The notes beneath the pieces are model-generated. The model saw only the letters and a list, made by a program, of their open reading frames with translations, did not search any database and was not told where the DNA came from. The position numbers and the translations under genes are program-made. Shown here in pieces: positions 53,536 through 62,571 of a DNA stretch of 64,000 nt. Origin of the DNA: Pseudoglutamicibacter albus (GTDB taxonomy: Bacteria; Actinomycetota; Actinomycetes; Actinomycetales; Micrococcaceae); the NCBI RefSeq assembly GCF_022346425.1, contig NZ_JAKRCW010000004.1:62001-126000 (forward strand). Direction: 5' to 3'. Every line of letters starts with the position of its first letter. The stretch's first letter is position 1.

Positions 53536-55068
53536 GTGACTGTCAACCACACGGTACGAACCTACCCATCGGCAGAGCACCTGCCGCACGAAGAGCAGCT
53601 GGCTTATAAGCTCGCGCTCGTTGCAACTGACCCGGTCGAGGTCGATGACGAGGTCACCGAGATGATCATCAACCGGATCATCGACAACGCCTCCGTAGCT
53701 ATCGCGTCGCTGAACCGCGGCCCGATCGTCTCGGCGCGCGGGCAGGCCCTCACCCACCGCGTGACCCCGGACGGTGGCTACACGGGCAAGGGCGCGCTCA
53801 TCTTCGGTGCGCCAGAGGACAACGCTGCCGTCTCCCCTGACTGGGCGGCGTGGGCCAACGGCGTGGCCGTGCGTGACCTCGACTACCACGACACGTTCCT
53901 CGCCGCCGAATATTCCCACCCGGGTGACAACATCCCGCCGATCCTCGCGGTAGCCCAGCACACCGGGGCAAGCGGTAAGGACCTCATCCGCGGCATCGCG
54001 ACCGGCTACGAGGTCCACGTGAACCTCGTCAAGGGAATCTGCTTGCACGAGCACAAGATCGACCACATCGCCCACGTCGGCCCGGCATCCGCTGCCGGCA
54101 TCGGTACTTTGCTCGGCTTGGATGCCGAGACGATCTTCCAGGCGATCGGCCAGGCTCTGCACACCACCACGCAGACCCGCCAGTCCCGTAAGGGTGAGAT
54201 TTCAACATGGAAGGCCCACGCGCCAGCGTTCGCGGGCAAGATGGCGGTTGAGGCGGTGGATCGTGCGATGCGCGGCCAGACCTCCCCTGTCCCGATCTAT
54301 GAGGGCGAAGATGGCGTGATCGCGTGGCTACTTTCCGGCCCGGAGGCCGAATACACCGTCCCGCTTCCAGCGGCAGGTGAAGCCAAGCGAGCCATACTGG
54401 ACACATACACCAAGGAACACTCCGCTGAATACCAGGCGCAGGCGTGGATCGATTTGGCGCGCAAGCTCAACAAGGAACACCCTGAGGCCACCGACCCAGC
54501 TAACGTCGAGTCGGTTCTGATCAAGACCTCGCACCATACCCACTACGTGATCGGCTCGGGCGCGAATGACCCGCAGAAGTACGATCCGAAGGCATCCCGG
54601 GAGACCCTGGACCACTCGATCCCATACATTTTCACGGTCGCGTTGCAGGATGGTGCGTGGCATCACGTGGATTCCTACGCACCGGAGCGCGCTCAGCGCC
54701 CGGACACCGTGGAGCTGTGGCACAAGGTCACCACCGAAGAAGACCCTGAATGGACTCGCCGCTATCACTCGCTGGATCTGGAGGAGAAGGCGTTTGGCGG
54801 CTCGGTTGAGATCACCCTGAAGGACGGCACGGTGATCGCTGACGAGATCGCTGTTGCTGACGCTCATCCGTTGGGTGCTCGTCCGTTCGCTCGCGAGCAG
54901 TACATCAACAAGTTCCGCACACTGGCTGAAGGCAAGGTCGCTCCGGAGGAGATCGAGCGTTTCCTGGATGCGGTTCAGCGTTTGCCTGAACTCGGTGTGG
55001 GCGAGCTGGATCAGCTCAACATCGAGGCCAGCGTTGACCTTGAAGAAGCGCAGAAGGGTGTGTTCTAA
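53536..55068 (+). CDS. prpD: 2-Methylcitrate dehydratase
   Basis: PrpD dehydrates 2-methylcitrate to 2-methyl-cis-aconitate in propionate breakdown. The 510-aa protein belongs to the MmgE/PrpD family: an all-helical domain with [21 protein letters not shown] near the start, the [11 protein letters not shown] segment, the signature [16 protein letters not shown], and [20 protein letters not shown]. The start is GTG at 53536 with GAAGGAAGG about 6 bases upstream. It is followed by prpB after only two bases, so the pair is coupled. The spacing from gntR (195 bases, mostly repeats) leaves open whether prpD has its own promoter. Confidence 0.95.
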   Translation: MTVNHTVRTYPSAEHLPHEEQLAYKLALVATDPVEVDDEVTEMIINRIIDNASVAIASLNRGPIVSARGQALTHRVTPDGGYTGKGALIFGAPEDNAAVSPDWAAWANGVAVRDLDYHDTFLAAEYSHPGDNIPPILAVAQHTGASGKDLIRGIATGYEVHVNLVKGICLHEHKIDHIAHVGPASAAGIGTLLGLDAETIFQAIGQALHTTTQTRQSRKGEISTWKAHAPAFAGKMAVEAVDRAMRGQTSPVPIYEGEDGVIAWLLSGPEAEYTVPLPAAGEAKRAILDTYTKEHSAEYQAQAWIDLARKLNKEHPEATDPANVESVLIKTSHHTHYVIGSGANDPQKYDPKASRETLDHSIPYIFTVALQDGAWHHVDSYAPERAQRPDTVELWHKVTTEEDPEWTRRYHSLDLEEKAFGGSVEITLKDGTVIADEIAVADAHPLGARPFAREQYINKFRTLAEGKVAPEEIERFLDAVQRLPELGVGELDQLNIEASVDLEEAQKGVF

Positions 55069-55070
55069 GA

Positions 55071-55982
55071 ATGCTGTATTCCAACGTCACTGCCGAAGAA
55101 AAGCGTGTTGCGTTCCGTGAGGCGCTAGCGGCCGATGAGGTGGCTCAGTTCCCGGGCGCGTTCACCCCGTTGTCTACCAAGCTCATCCAGGAGCAGGGTT
55201 TCGAGGGCGTCTATATTTCTGGTGGGGTGCTCGCTAACGAGCTCGGGCTGCCGGATATTGGGCTCACTACCCTGACTGAGGTTGCGACCCGTGCAGGCCA
55301 GATCGCTCGAACCACGGACCTGCCGTGCCTGGTTGATGCTGACACCGGTTTCGGTGAACCGATGAACGTGGCCCGCACCATCCAGGAGCTTGAGAACGCA
55401 GGCTTGGCTGGTTGCCACATCGAGGATCAGTTCAACCCGAAGCGTTGTGGTCACCTCGATGGGAAAAGCGTGGTCGACGAGGAGACCGCGGTCAAGCGGA
55501 TCCGTGCCGCAGTCGAGGCCCGCCGGGACAGTAACTTTGTGATCATGGCACGCACCGACATCCGCGGCGTAGACGGATTCGACGCGGCCCTGGAACGCGC
55601 TCAGAAGCTCGCTGATGCTGGCGCTGACGCAATCTTTCCTGAAGCGATGGCGGACCTCGCCGAGTTCGAGGCGATGGCTTCCAACCTTGATGTTCCGGTG
55701 CTTGCGAACATGACCGAATTCGGTAAGTCCCAGCTGTTCACCAAGCAGCAGCTTCAGGACGCGGGCGTGTCCATGATCATCTATCCGGTGACGCTGCAGC
55801 GGCAAGCGATGGGCGCCATCGAACGCGTGCTCAGCGCGATTCGTACGCAAGGCACCCAGGAATCAGAGGTTGACAACATGCTTACACGCGCGCGGTTGTA
55901 CGAGCTTGTTGACTACAACGCCTACAACCAGTTCGACACTGGCGTGTTCAATTTCGAAGTCCCCGGCAAGCCGCTGACCTAA
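55071..55982 (+). CDS. prpB: 2-Methylisocitrate lyase
   Basis: PrpB cleaves methylisocitrate to pyruvate and succinate, closing the methylcitrate cycle. The 303-aa enzyme has the PEP mutase/isocitrate-lyase fold: PGAFTPLSTKLIQEQGFEGVYISGG, metal-binding DADTGFGEP, the catalytic loop HIEDQFNPKRCGHLDGK with the nucleophilic region KRCGH, and IMARTDIRGVDG. The short KRCGH loop marks the methylisocitrate rather than the isocitrate enzyme. Its start lies two bases after the prpD stop, with AGAAGG in the prpD end as ribosome-binding site. Confidence 0.96.
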   Translation: MLYSNVTAEEKRVAFREALAADEVAQFPGAFTPLSTKLIQEQGFEGVYISGGVLANELGLPDIGLTTLTEVATRAGQIARTTDLPCLVDADTGFGEPMNVARTIQELENAGLAGCHIEDQFNPKRCGHLDGKSVVDEETAVKRIRAAVEARRDSNFVIMARTDIRGVDGFDAALERAQKLADAGADAIFPEAMADLAEFEAMASNLDVPVLANMTEFGKSQLFTKQQLQDAGVSMIIYPVTLQRQAMGAIERVLSAIRTQGTQESEVDNMLTRARLYELVDYNAYNQFDTGVFNFEVPGKPLT

Positions 55983-56038
55983 AGCCGACCCCGCATCGGT
56001 GCTTTCACGGCATCGAACCAAGCCTTAAAGGAGGCGTC

Positions 56039-57181
56039 ATGACTGAGCAAACTATTTATAAGGGCCTTGCCGGCGTTGTCGCAGACACCACCGCGATTTC
56101 CAAGGTCAACGCAGAAACGAACTCGCTTCTCTACCGCGGTTACCCGGTTCAGGAGCTGGCCGCGAAGTGCTCCGTTGAACAAGTCGCTCTACTGCTGTGG
56201 AACGGTGACTTGCCGAGCGAGGAGCAGCTCGCGGAGTTCACTCGCCGTGAGCGTTCCGGCCGCGCGCTGAGTAAGGAGCTCAAGCGCGTGATTGATGAGT
56301 TGCCGACCACGTGTCACCCGATGGATGTGTGCCATGCCGCCGCCGCTGTGATTGGCGCGTCGCATCCAGACGGTGAGGACAACTCGCCTGAGGCTGAGTT
56401 GCGTAAGGCACAGGAGTTGTTCGCTCTGATGCCTGCGGTGGTTTGTTATGACCAGCGCCGCCGTCGCGGGCTTGAGCTTGTGGAACCGCGTGAGGACCTG
56501 GATTATTCGCAGAACTTCCTGTGGATGGCCTTCGGTGAGGAAGCTGCGGAGGAGGTTGTGGATGCGTTCCGTGTTTCGATGATCTTGTATGCAGAGCATT
56601 CGTTCAACGCATCCACGTTCACCGCGCGCGTGATCACGTCCACGTTGTCTGATCTGCATTCGGCTGTGGGTGGCGCGATCGGCGCGCTCAAGGGCCCGCT
56701 GCATGGCGGCGCGAACGAGGCTGTGATGCACACGTTCGAGGAGCTCGGGATCAGGGCCGATGAGTCGGCTGAGGCAGCGGAGGCCCGTGCGAAGGCCTGG
56801 ATGGATGATGCGTTGGCTCAGAAAAAGAAAATCATGGGCTTTGGCCACCGTGTCTACAAGAACGGCGACTCGCGTGTACCGACCATGCAGGATGCGTTGT
56901 TCCGGATGCTGGATTACTATGACCGCCACGAGCTGCTCGGCTTGTATCGAGGGTTGGAGAAGTCGATGGATGAGGCGAAGGGCATCAAACCGAACCTCGA
57001 CTACCCGGCGGGCCCAACGTATTGGCTCATGGGTTTCGACATCCCGATGTTCACCCCGATCTTCGTGTGCTCCCGCATCATGGGCTGGACGGCACACATC
57101 ATGGAGCAGCGCGCCAACAACGCATTGATCCGCCCGCTGTCCGCATACGACGGCCCAGCCGAACGCCACATCGAAGGGTAG
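56039..57181 (+). CDS. prpC: 2-Methylcitrate synthase
   Basis: PrpC condenses propionyl-CoA with oxaloacetate, the entry reaction of the cycle. The 380-aa citrate-synthase-fold protein carries the catalytic histidines in LHGGANEAVMHTFEEL and GFGHRVYKNGDSRVP and an aspartate region near MGFDIPMFTPIF. The short length and the N-terminal GLAGVVADTTAISKVNAETNSLLYRGYPV are typical of methylcitrate synthases; many also accept acetyl-CoA. AAAGGAGG lies about 5 bases before the ATG. Last gene of the prpDBC run, ended by a 16-bp hairpin. Confidence 0.95.
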   Translation: MTEQTIYKGLAGVVADTTAISKVNAETNSLLYRGYPVQELAAKCSVEQVALLLWNGDLPSEEQLAEFTRRERSGRALSKELKRVIDELPTTCHPMDVCHAAAAVIGASHPDGEDNSPEAELRKAQELFALMPAVVCYDQRRRRGLELVEPREDLDYSQNFLWMAFGEEAAEEVVDAFRVSMILYAEHSFNASTFTARVITSTLSDLHSAVGGAIGALKGPLHGGANEAVMHTFEELGIRADESAEAAEARAKAWMDDALAQKKKIMGFGHRVYKNGDSRVPTMQDALFRMLDYYDRHELLGLYRGLEKSMDEAKGIKPNLDYPAGPTYWLMGFDIPMFTPIFVCSRIMGWTAHIMEQRANNALIRPLSAYDGPAERHIEG

Positions 57182-57204
57182 GTAGCTAGTTTCTAGCCAA
57201 GAAC

Positions 57205-57238
57205 AGGGCGGCCAGACGATTGATCGTCTGGCCGCCCT
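57205..57238. terminator. Bidirectional terminator between prpC and the MHS transporter gene
   Basis: Arms 57205-57220 and 57223-57238 are perfectly complementary over 16 bases. Converging genes end on both sides. Confidence 0.85.
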
Positions 57239-57272
57239 TAGATGTTATCCACCGTTCACCGACGGTTTGTCC

Positions 57273-58586
57273 TCAGGTTTCTTCCGAATACTTGCGGGAC
57301 GCAACCACCGAGACCAGAGTGATCAGGCACATGCCGATCAGATAAATCACGATAGGTAGCGGGGAATCGAATTTGAGCAACAGCGCTGTCGCTATCAGCG
57401 GAGCAATGCCACCGGCGAAAACGGAAGCCACTTCGTGTGCAATTGAGATCGCCGAATACCGAACCTCTGCCGGGAACAGTTCGTGGAAGAGTGAAGGCTG
57501 GGTACCAATCATTGCTCCGTGGCAAACACCCAAAGCAAGAACGAACCCCAACAACATCAGCGGCATCGAACCGGTCTCCAAGAGAGAAAAGAACGGAGCC
57601 GCAACAATCATCATGCCTATCGCACCGAAAGCGTAGACACGACGCCGGCCGAGCACGTCAGATAAATGGCCGAAGAAAACGAAAGAGAAGAAACACAGCG
57701 TCATAGTGATCGCCAGAATCAGCAAGATCAAGCTGTCATCTACCCCAACGTGCTTGCCATAAACAACGGAGAAGGTCATAAAGATATAGGAGCCGCCGTT
57801 CTCGGCGATGCGCATGCCCATCGCGGTGAGCATTTGGCCAGGGAAACGCCGGAAAGCCTCGATCATCGGGATGCGTTCGTTATCACTGCTCGCTGACTCG
57901 GCCTCATCAACAGTTTCATCCGGAAGGCCCTTACGAATATAGATGCCCACGAAAAGCAGCACGATGCTGAACAAAAACGGAAGGCGCCAGCCCCATGTTA
58001 GAAATTGTTCTTCAGGTAGCTGTTTGACTGCATAAAAGGCTAGCGCCGACGTTACGAAACCGAGGCTCACACCGCTTTGGCTGAAAGCCGCGAGCATCCC
58101 TCTACGTTTCTGGGAAGAGTTCTCACTGATCAGGAGTACTGCGCCTCCCCATTCCCCGCCAGCAGCGACCCCTTGCGCGACACGAAGCAACACCAAGATG
58201 ATGGGTGCTGCGGCACCGATGGATGCATACGTTGGCAGCAGACCCATCGCTGTTGAGGCCAGCCCCATGACCCCAAGCGTGATGATGAGCGAGGTTTTAC
58301 GCGAGACTTTATCGCCGATATGCCCAAAAATTACCCCGCCCAACGGCCGAGCAACAAACCCAACCGCTAGCCCAACGTATGCCCCAAGCGCACCTACTAG
58401 CGGGTCTGTACCTGCAGGGAACATGAGGACGTTGAACACCACAGCCGAGGCAGTCGCATAGAGGAAGAAGTCATACCACTCAAGTGAGTTACCAATCAGG
58501 GAAGCAACAACGTATTTGGTGGTACTGGCCTGGCGAGGTTCAGCTTGCGGCGGGGTGTGGGCCGCAGTCATTACTTGTTTGCTCAT
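57273..58586 (-). CDS. MFS transporter, metabolite:H+ symporter (MHS) subfamily
   Basis: The 437-aa protein has 12 predicted membrane helices and MHS hallmarks: SLIGNSLEWYDFFLYATASA in helix 1, the loop motif ARPLGGVIFGHIGDKVSRKTSL between helices 2 and 3, GEWGGAVLLISENSSQKRRG, and a second-half GHLSDVLGRRR. MHS members import organic acids and compatible solutes such as shikimate, proline/betaine, dicarboxylates or aromatic acids with protons. The substrate is unknown. The start ATG has no strong ribosome-binding site. It opens the right-hand accessory cluster and is 118 bases downstream of the flavin reductase gene on the same strand, so the two could be co-transcribed. Confidence 0.9.
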   Translation of the reverse strand: MSKQVMTAAHTPPQAEPRQASTTKYVVASLIGNSLEWYDFFLYATASAVVFNVLMFPAGTDPLVGALGAYVGLAVGFVARPLGGVIFGHIGDKVSRKTSLIITLGVMGLASTAMGLLPTYASIGAAAPIILVLLRVAQGVAAGGEWGGAVLLISENSSQKRRGMLAAFSQSGVSLGFVTSALAFYAVKQLPEEQFLTWGWRLPFLFSIVLLFVGIYIRKGLPDETVDEAESASSDNERIPMIEAFRRFPGQMLTAMGMRIAENGGSYIFMTFSVVYGKHVGVDDSLILLILAITMTLCFFSFVFFGHLSDVLGRRRVYAFGAIGMMIVAAPFFSLLETGSMPLMLLGFVLALGVCHGAMIGTQPSLFHELFPAEVRYSAISIAHEVASVFAGGIAPLIATALLLKFDSPLPIVIYLIGMCLITLVSVVASRKYSEET

Positions 58587-58704
58587 GACTAACGACTACT
58601 TTCTATGAAACGAGCTCTCTTGTCCCACGATTGTTTTCTCCTCGAACCGCTTCCGACTACCAGTGTTTGCGGATTCGGGTTAACGGATAAAGACTCCGAA
58701 CGAG

Positions 58705-59907
58705 TTATGACTGTTGTGTTTGTGAGAAGCCGATCAGGCTTTCGATGAGGTTGACTGCGCTCTTGCCTCGTTCGATCCAGTCGAGCACTCGATGCCCCAG
58801 CCGAGGTCCCGGGAATTGGGAGAGCCGGAGTGTGTATTCCACTCCTCCTTCTGGGCTTTGCACAGGAAAAACCATGGAGCCGATCCTGTATGCAGTGTGC
58901 GGGTCGATGTCGCGGAGCTCGTAATCTACGGAGGAGTTGAAGATTGTCTCCCGAACTCGGCGCTCCTCAGCTGGTGTCATACGGCCTTGCGCATACTGGC
59001 GTGTGGCTTCGTTGACGTCGTCATATGCCGCTTCATTGTCGTCAGGCAAGAAGGCGACCAGATAACCGTGCCGGCGGACAAAATCCATCCGCTGCCGGAA
59101 CACTTCCTTAGTTTCATCACTGACTCCCCGCGCTTTAGCGATCCACCGTTCCTGTTCACTCTCAGGTTGGGCATACATATAGGTATCGCCGATGGGAGGG
59201 ACGATCGGAAGACGCCGCCCAACCCCTCCTGACCGGTCAACTCCGGGGCCGGTAGCGGAGAGCACCTGGGCGAATTCATCACGACTTACAGCGCGGTAGA
59301 GGGTCACCTGGCAACCGATTCCGCTTGCTAACCCTTCGAGGATGCCTCGCGTAGATTCGACTTCCTCGAGTAGGTCCGCAAACTCTTTATCGGTACGTGC
59401 CGCCAGTGACGTGCTCAAGAAGCCACCGTAACCGCCCTGAAAAAACAACAGTGGTGAGCCCGCGTTAACCACGGCAAGGTCCAAGACCCTGCAAAGAACA
59501 ATCCAGTGATCGCCTGCTTCGACGATATTGTCAGTTTCAACATCAACCCAGGCCACGCTTCCCGCCAAAACTGGATTGCCTGCCGGCGAACGGAATGAGT
59601 CCACACCGTGATACTTGTTTTCCCACCGGCGGGCGATGGTTGTGACCAGGTCTTCCTGCTCCTCCCCCAGGATATTGATGCACATCGTTTTCAGATTGCG
59701 TAATTTCTCAAACGTCTTCGACGTCTTCATTGGCATGAATGACACAAGCGGTGGATCAAGAGATACAGAACTAAACGTCCCTACTACCAATGCGAGCTCT
59801 TCACCGTCTTCGGCGATGCCCGTCACCACCGCTACGCCGGTCGGATAATGACCCATCACTTCTCGAAACACGAGCGGGTCAATGAGAGGAGTCTCTTCCG
59901 GAGTCAC
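58705..59907 (-). CDS. Flavin reductase fused to an IclR-effector-like domain
   Basis: Residues 10-165 form a flavin_Reduct domain: REVMGHYPTGVAVVTG, GTFSSVSLDPPLVSFMP, AGDHWIVLCRVLDL and PLLFFQGGYGGF, as in NAD(P)H:FMN oxidoreductases that feed reduced flavin to two-component monooxygenases. Residues 180-400 are extra and resemble an IclR effector-binding domain: CQVTLYRAVSRDEF, VGRRLPIVPPIGDTYMYAQ, RRHGYLVAFLP and IGSMVFPVQSPEGGVEYTLRLSQFPG. There is no HTH, so the domain probably senses a ligand to control the reductase. The GTG at 59907 is chosen because AAAGGA lies 7 bases upstream; the frame runs 74 codons further without signal. No oxygenase partner is in the window. Confidence 0.8.
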   Translation of the reverse strand: MTPEETPLIDPLVFREVMGHYPTGVAVVTGIAEDGEELALVVGTFSSVSLDPPLVSFMPMKTSKTFEKLRNLKTMCINILGEEQEDLVTTIARRWENKYHGVDSFRSPAGNPVLAGSVAWVDVETDNIVEAGDHWIVLCRVLDLAVVNAGSPLLFFQGGYGGFLSTSLAARTDKEFADLLEEVESTRGILEGLASGIGCQVTLYRAVSRDEFAQVLSATGPGVDRSGGVGRRLPIVPPIGDTYMYAQPESEQERWIAKARGVSDETKEVFRQRMDFVRRHGYLVAFLPDDNEAAYDDVNEATRQYAQGRMTPAEERRVRETIFNSSVDYELRDIDPHTAYRIGSMVFPVQSPEGGVEYTLRLSQFPGPRLGHRVLDWIERGKSAVNLIESLIGFSQTQQS

Positions 59908-59953
59908 AATAAGGTCCTTTCCCACTGTCTTGACCAGAATCTTTGAATTCTGA

Positions 59954-59965
59954 GTCACTAGTGAC
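59954..59965. promoter_or_regulatory. Palindrome in the flavin reductase/amidase divergent region
   Basis: GTCACTAGTGAC is a perfect 12-bp palindrome 47 bases upstream of the flavin reductase start, in the 264-base gap to the amidase gene. It is a plausible operator; two CATATG sites lie further right (60001-60035). Confidence 0.35.
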
Positions 59966-60171
59966 ACGAGAGGTCTAGCGAGGGCAATAAGGCCTACCGT
60001 CATATGAGTGACCCAGGCCACATACCGTTCACATATGCAAGCTAGCCAACCCTTCCTTTCACCCATAGAGGGGAAACCTTTACTTTCAAATAGCGAACAA
60101 GTCGCCAAGAATTGTGACCGGGGACACATGTAAGTTATTTGAGCTATGGAGAGCTACGAGGGAACGAAACC

Positions 60172-61452
60172 GTGAAATCCACACCTGTACCTTCAATTGC
60201 TGAACGAGTCACCGCTGTCCAGGCTGATGCCGCAAAAGCTCAGCGGTTCATTGCAGACGACCTCGCTGCCGTTCAAGCACGAGAAGAAGAGCTACAAGCA
60301 TGGGTTCTCATCGACGAATCGGCCCCTGACTCGGTCAGTGCTTCACCGGATGGGCCACTAGCAGGCGTTTCCTTCGGGGTGAAAGATCTCATTGATGTTG
60401 CCGGCATGCCAACGCGCAGTGGTTCCCCTACGACGGATTCGGCTAACAAGTCTTCAACAGCGGCCTGTGTAGAGCGCTTCGAAAGTCTAGGCGCCATCGT
60501 TCTCGGAAAGACCACCACCACCGAGTTCGGTTTCTTCAAACCATCGAAAACACGCAACCCAGCTAACACGGAACATACCCCTGGGGGCTCTTCGAGCGGT
60601 TCAGCGGCAGCAGTCGCGGCAGGAACTGTCCCGCTAGCGCTTGGCACACAAACAGCTGGCTCGGTAACGCGCCCGGCGGCATACTGCGGCACAGCCGGTT
60701 TTGTGTTGGCAAGGAAAGACGTTGATCCCACTGGCGTCGACGGCATGGCAAAATCGCTCGACAGCCTCGGCCTATTAACTCAAACAACCGAAGATCTACG
60801 CATCGCCACATCTGCATTTTTAGGGCGTGACCTGTCCACAGAGATCAGCCACGCCACTGTATTGACGTGGCCTGGTTCAGATGTCGCTGACATCGCATCC
60901 CCCATGTCTGGGGCCATCGGTACCGCAACTGACCAATTGGCCGCTTTCGGTGTTGTCTCGTCGCCTTTCGACCTGCTAGATCATGTGGCCACCCTGGTTC
61001 AGGACCATCCCATCATCATGGCTTATGAGGCACACCAAAAACATGGGCACCTACTAAACGACTTCCCGGAAGAAATCAGCCCACAATTTCGCACTTTGCT
61101 CACTACCGGTCGTGGCATCAACAATCAGCAATACTGGAACGCCTTGTCCCGTACCCGCCGTACTGATGAACTATTCAAAGCTCAACTCAAACCTGGGACG
61201 GTCATCCTGGGCCCAGCTGCACAGGATTCTGCCCCTTACGGCCTCGAAAGCACCGGCGACCCAGTTCTTAGTCGGCCCTGGCAAGCACTCGGCTATCCTG
61301 CACTGACTGTTCCTGGCGCGCGCAACGAAAGCGGACTGCCCCTAGGGCTCCAACTAATCAGCCTGCCCGGTGATGAGGCTGAACTATTCGCAATCGGGCA
61401 ACTGCTCGAACAAAAACTCATAGAGTACTACGGAGGGAATGAATCGCTATGA
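60172..61452 (+). CDS. Amidase (amidase signature family)
   Basis: The 426-aa hydrolase has the amidase-signature Ser-cisSer-Lys triad: Lys71 in GVSFGVKDLIDVAG, the GGSSSGSAAAVAAG glycine/serine stretch at 138-151 and the nucleophile Ser164 in TQTAGSVTRPAAYCG. It converts an amide to acid and ammonia; the family spans glutamyl-tRNA amidotransferase subunit A, acylamidases and catabolic amidases, and the lack of gatB/gatC neighbours argues for catabolism. The start is GTG at 60172 with GAGGGAA about 8 bases upstream. Its stop overlaps the next gene by 4 bases (ATGA). Base composition looks lower in G+C than in the rest of the window. Confidence 0.88.
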   Translation: MKSTPVPSIAERVTAVQADAAKAQRFIADDLAAVQAREEELQAWVLIDESAPDSVSASPDGPLAGVSFGVKDLIDVAGMPTRSGSPTTDSANKSSTAACVERFESLGAIVLGKTTTTEFGFFKPSKTRNPANTEHTPGGSSSGSAAAVAAGTVPLALGTQTAGSVTRPAAYCGTAGFVLARKDVDPTGVDGMAKSLDSLGLLTQTTEDLRIATSAFLGRDLSTEISHATVLTWPGSDVADIASPMSGAIGTATDQLAAFGVVSSPFDLLDHVATLVQDHPIIMAYEAHQKHGHLLNDFPEEISPQFRTLLTTGRGINNQQYWNALSRTRRTDELFKAQLKPGTVILGPAAQDSAPYGLESTGDPVLSRPWQALGYPALTVPGARNESGLPLGLQLISLPGDEAELFAIGQLLEQKLIEYYGGNESL

Positions 61453-61781
61453 CGAACACTTCAACTGAACCGGTTCGCAAGTCTCCACGACCACTCAACC
61501 ATGCCCGAACCTTCCTCACCTGCTACGAGGACACGTTCAACTACGGCTGGCATCACGTAGATCTCTTTGTTCATGACGAGTTTGGGCGCGAGGTCAACTG
61601 GGTCCACTGGACAGTCCAAGCCGACGGACCTGAAGCAGCCGACGAATCAGTACGTCGAGAAGAGCCTTCGCTCCGTAGGCTGACCCCATGGCAACACCAC
61701 GTCAGCGCTTTCGGCATGAACTACTGGACAGCCGACGCAGCCTTTGACGAAGACGGAGATGCAACGTCTGATGACAACTAA
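61449..61781 (+). CDS. Hypothetical protein, 110 aa, between amidase and regulator
   Basis: I do not recognise this protein. It is soluble, acidic, rich in W, H, Y and F (YGWHHVDLFVHDEFG, VNWVHWTV, WQHHVSAFGMNYW), and has no signal peptide or membrane segment. The aromatic and histidine richness suggests a compact domain that could bind a metal or an aromatic ligand, but this is inference. Its ATG overlaps the amidase stop by 4 bases and its end overlaps the FixJ-type regulator by 11, so it is translated as part of a three-gene unit. Real coding is supported by this tight packing. Confidence 0.7.
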   Translation: MTNTSTEPVRKSPRPLNHARTFLTCYEDTFNYGWHHVDLFVHDEFGREVNWVHWTVQADGPEAADESVRREEPSLRRLTPWQHHVSAFGMNYWTADAAFDEDGDATSDDN

Positions 61782-62469
61782 TCCTCTCGCTGACAAATTG
61801 CTCGAACGTTCGGTTTCAGTCGGGTCAGCAGTTACAGAGGAGGACGTCTCGGTCTTTGTTGTTGATGATGACCCAGCTGTGCGTGAGTCTGCGCAGTGGC
61901 TGCTAGGCAGCATCGGTTTATCTCCGATCTTGTGCGGAAGCGCTCAGGAGTTGCTAAATGCATACGACGGTAGCGCCCCAGCGTGCATCATCTTGGATGT
62001 TCGAATGCCGCATATGAGTGGCCCGAAGCTACAGCAAGAACTCAACCGAATCGCTCCTCACGCCGTCATTATTTTTGTTTCTGCTCACGGAGATATCCCT
62101 TTGTCTGTATCCGTGCTACGAGCGGGAGCTACTGACTTCCTTGAAAAGCCGTACAACCCGCAAGAGTTGTTGGAACGTGTGCAATCTTCGATCCCTCTGG
62201 CTTGTGAACGATTCAATGGTCACGCGTTACGAAAGGATGTCACTGATCGCATCGGCGTGTTGACCCATCGTGAACGGGAGATTTTGTCTCTAGTGATCGA
62301 AGGAATCCCGAGCAAAAATATCGCTCGCAAGCTCGGCCTCAGTACCAAGACTGTCGATGTGCACCGAGCTCGCATCACACATAAAACGGGGTCTGCGACC
62401 ATTCAGACATTGATTCGGGACATTCTGCGCGCGAATCTCGAGTCTGCGGTTTATCCACTAGCAAGCTAG
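61771..62469 (+). CDS. FixJ/LuxR-type response regulator without adjacent kinase
   Basis: The 232-aa protein has a receiver domain with the acidic pair in VVDDDPAVR, phospho-acceptor Asp76 in IILDVRMPHMSG, Ser in FVSAHGDIPLS and Lys in EKPYNPQEL, all intact, so it should be phosphorylated. The LuxR-type HTH is LTHREREILSLVIEGIPSKNIARKLGLSTKTVDVHR, the FixJ/TodT/StyR pattern common in aromatic catabolism. The ATG at 61771 has GGAG 12 bases upstream; ATG 61759 and 61744 are in frame. No sensor kinase is encoded nearby, so phosphorylation must come from elsewhere or from a gene beyond 64 kb. Confidence 0.88.
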   Translation: MTTNPLADKLLERSVSVGSAVTEEDVSVFVVDDDPAVRESAQWLLGSIGLSPILCGSAQELLNAYDGSAPACIILDVRMPHMSGPKLQQELNRIAPHAVIIFVSAHGDIPLSVSVLRAGATDFLEKPYNPQELLERVQSSIPLACERFNGHALRKDVTDRIGVLTHREREILSLVIEGIPSKNIARKLGLSTKTVDVHRARITHKTGSATIQTLIRDILRANLESAVYPLAS

Positions 62470-62493
62470 AACAGCCCCTGTTAGAAATACGAA

Positions 62494-62541
62494 TTGTGGG
62501 ACCAACAATCTGAACTGCAGTTTCAGCTGTTGGTCCCACAA
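62494..62541. terminator. Bidirectional terminator between the FixJ-type gene and the ferredoxin reductase gene
   Basis: Outer 14-base arms (62494-62507, 62528-62541) pair perfectly, and the interior has CTGAA/TTCAG around CTGCAG. Converging genes end on both sides. Confidence 0.8.
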
Positions 62542-62571
62542 ATTTTAGTTTGTGTCTCTGGGCCTCAGTGA

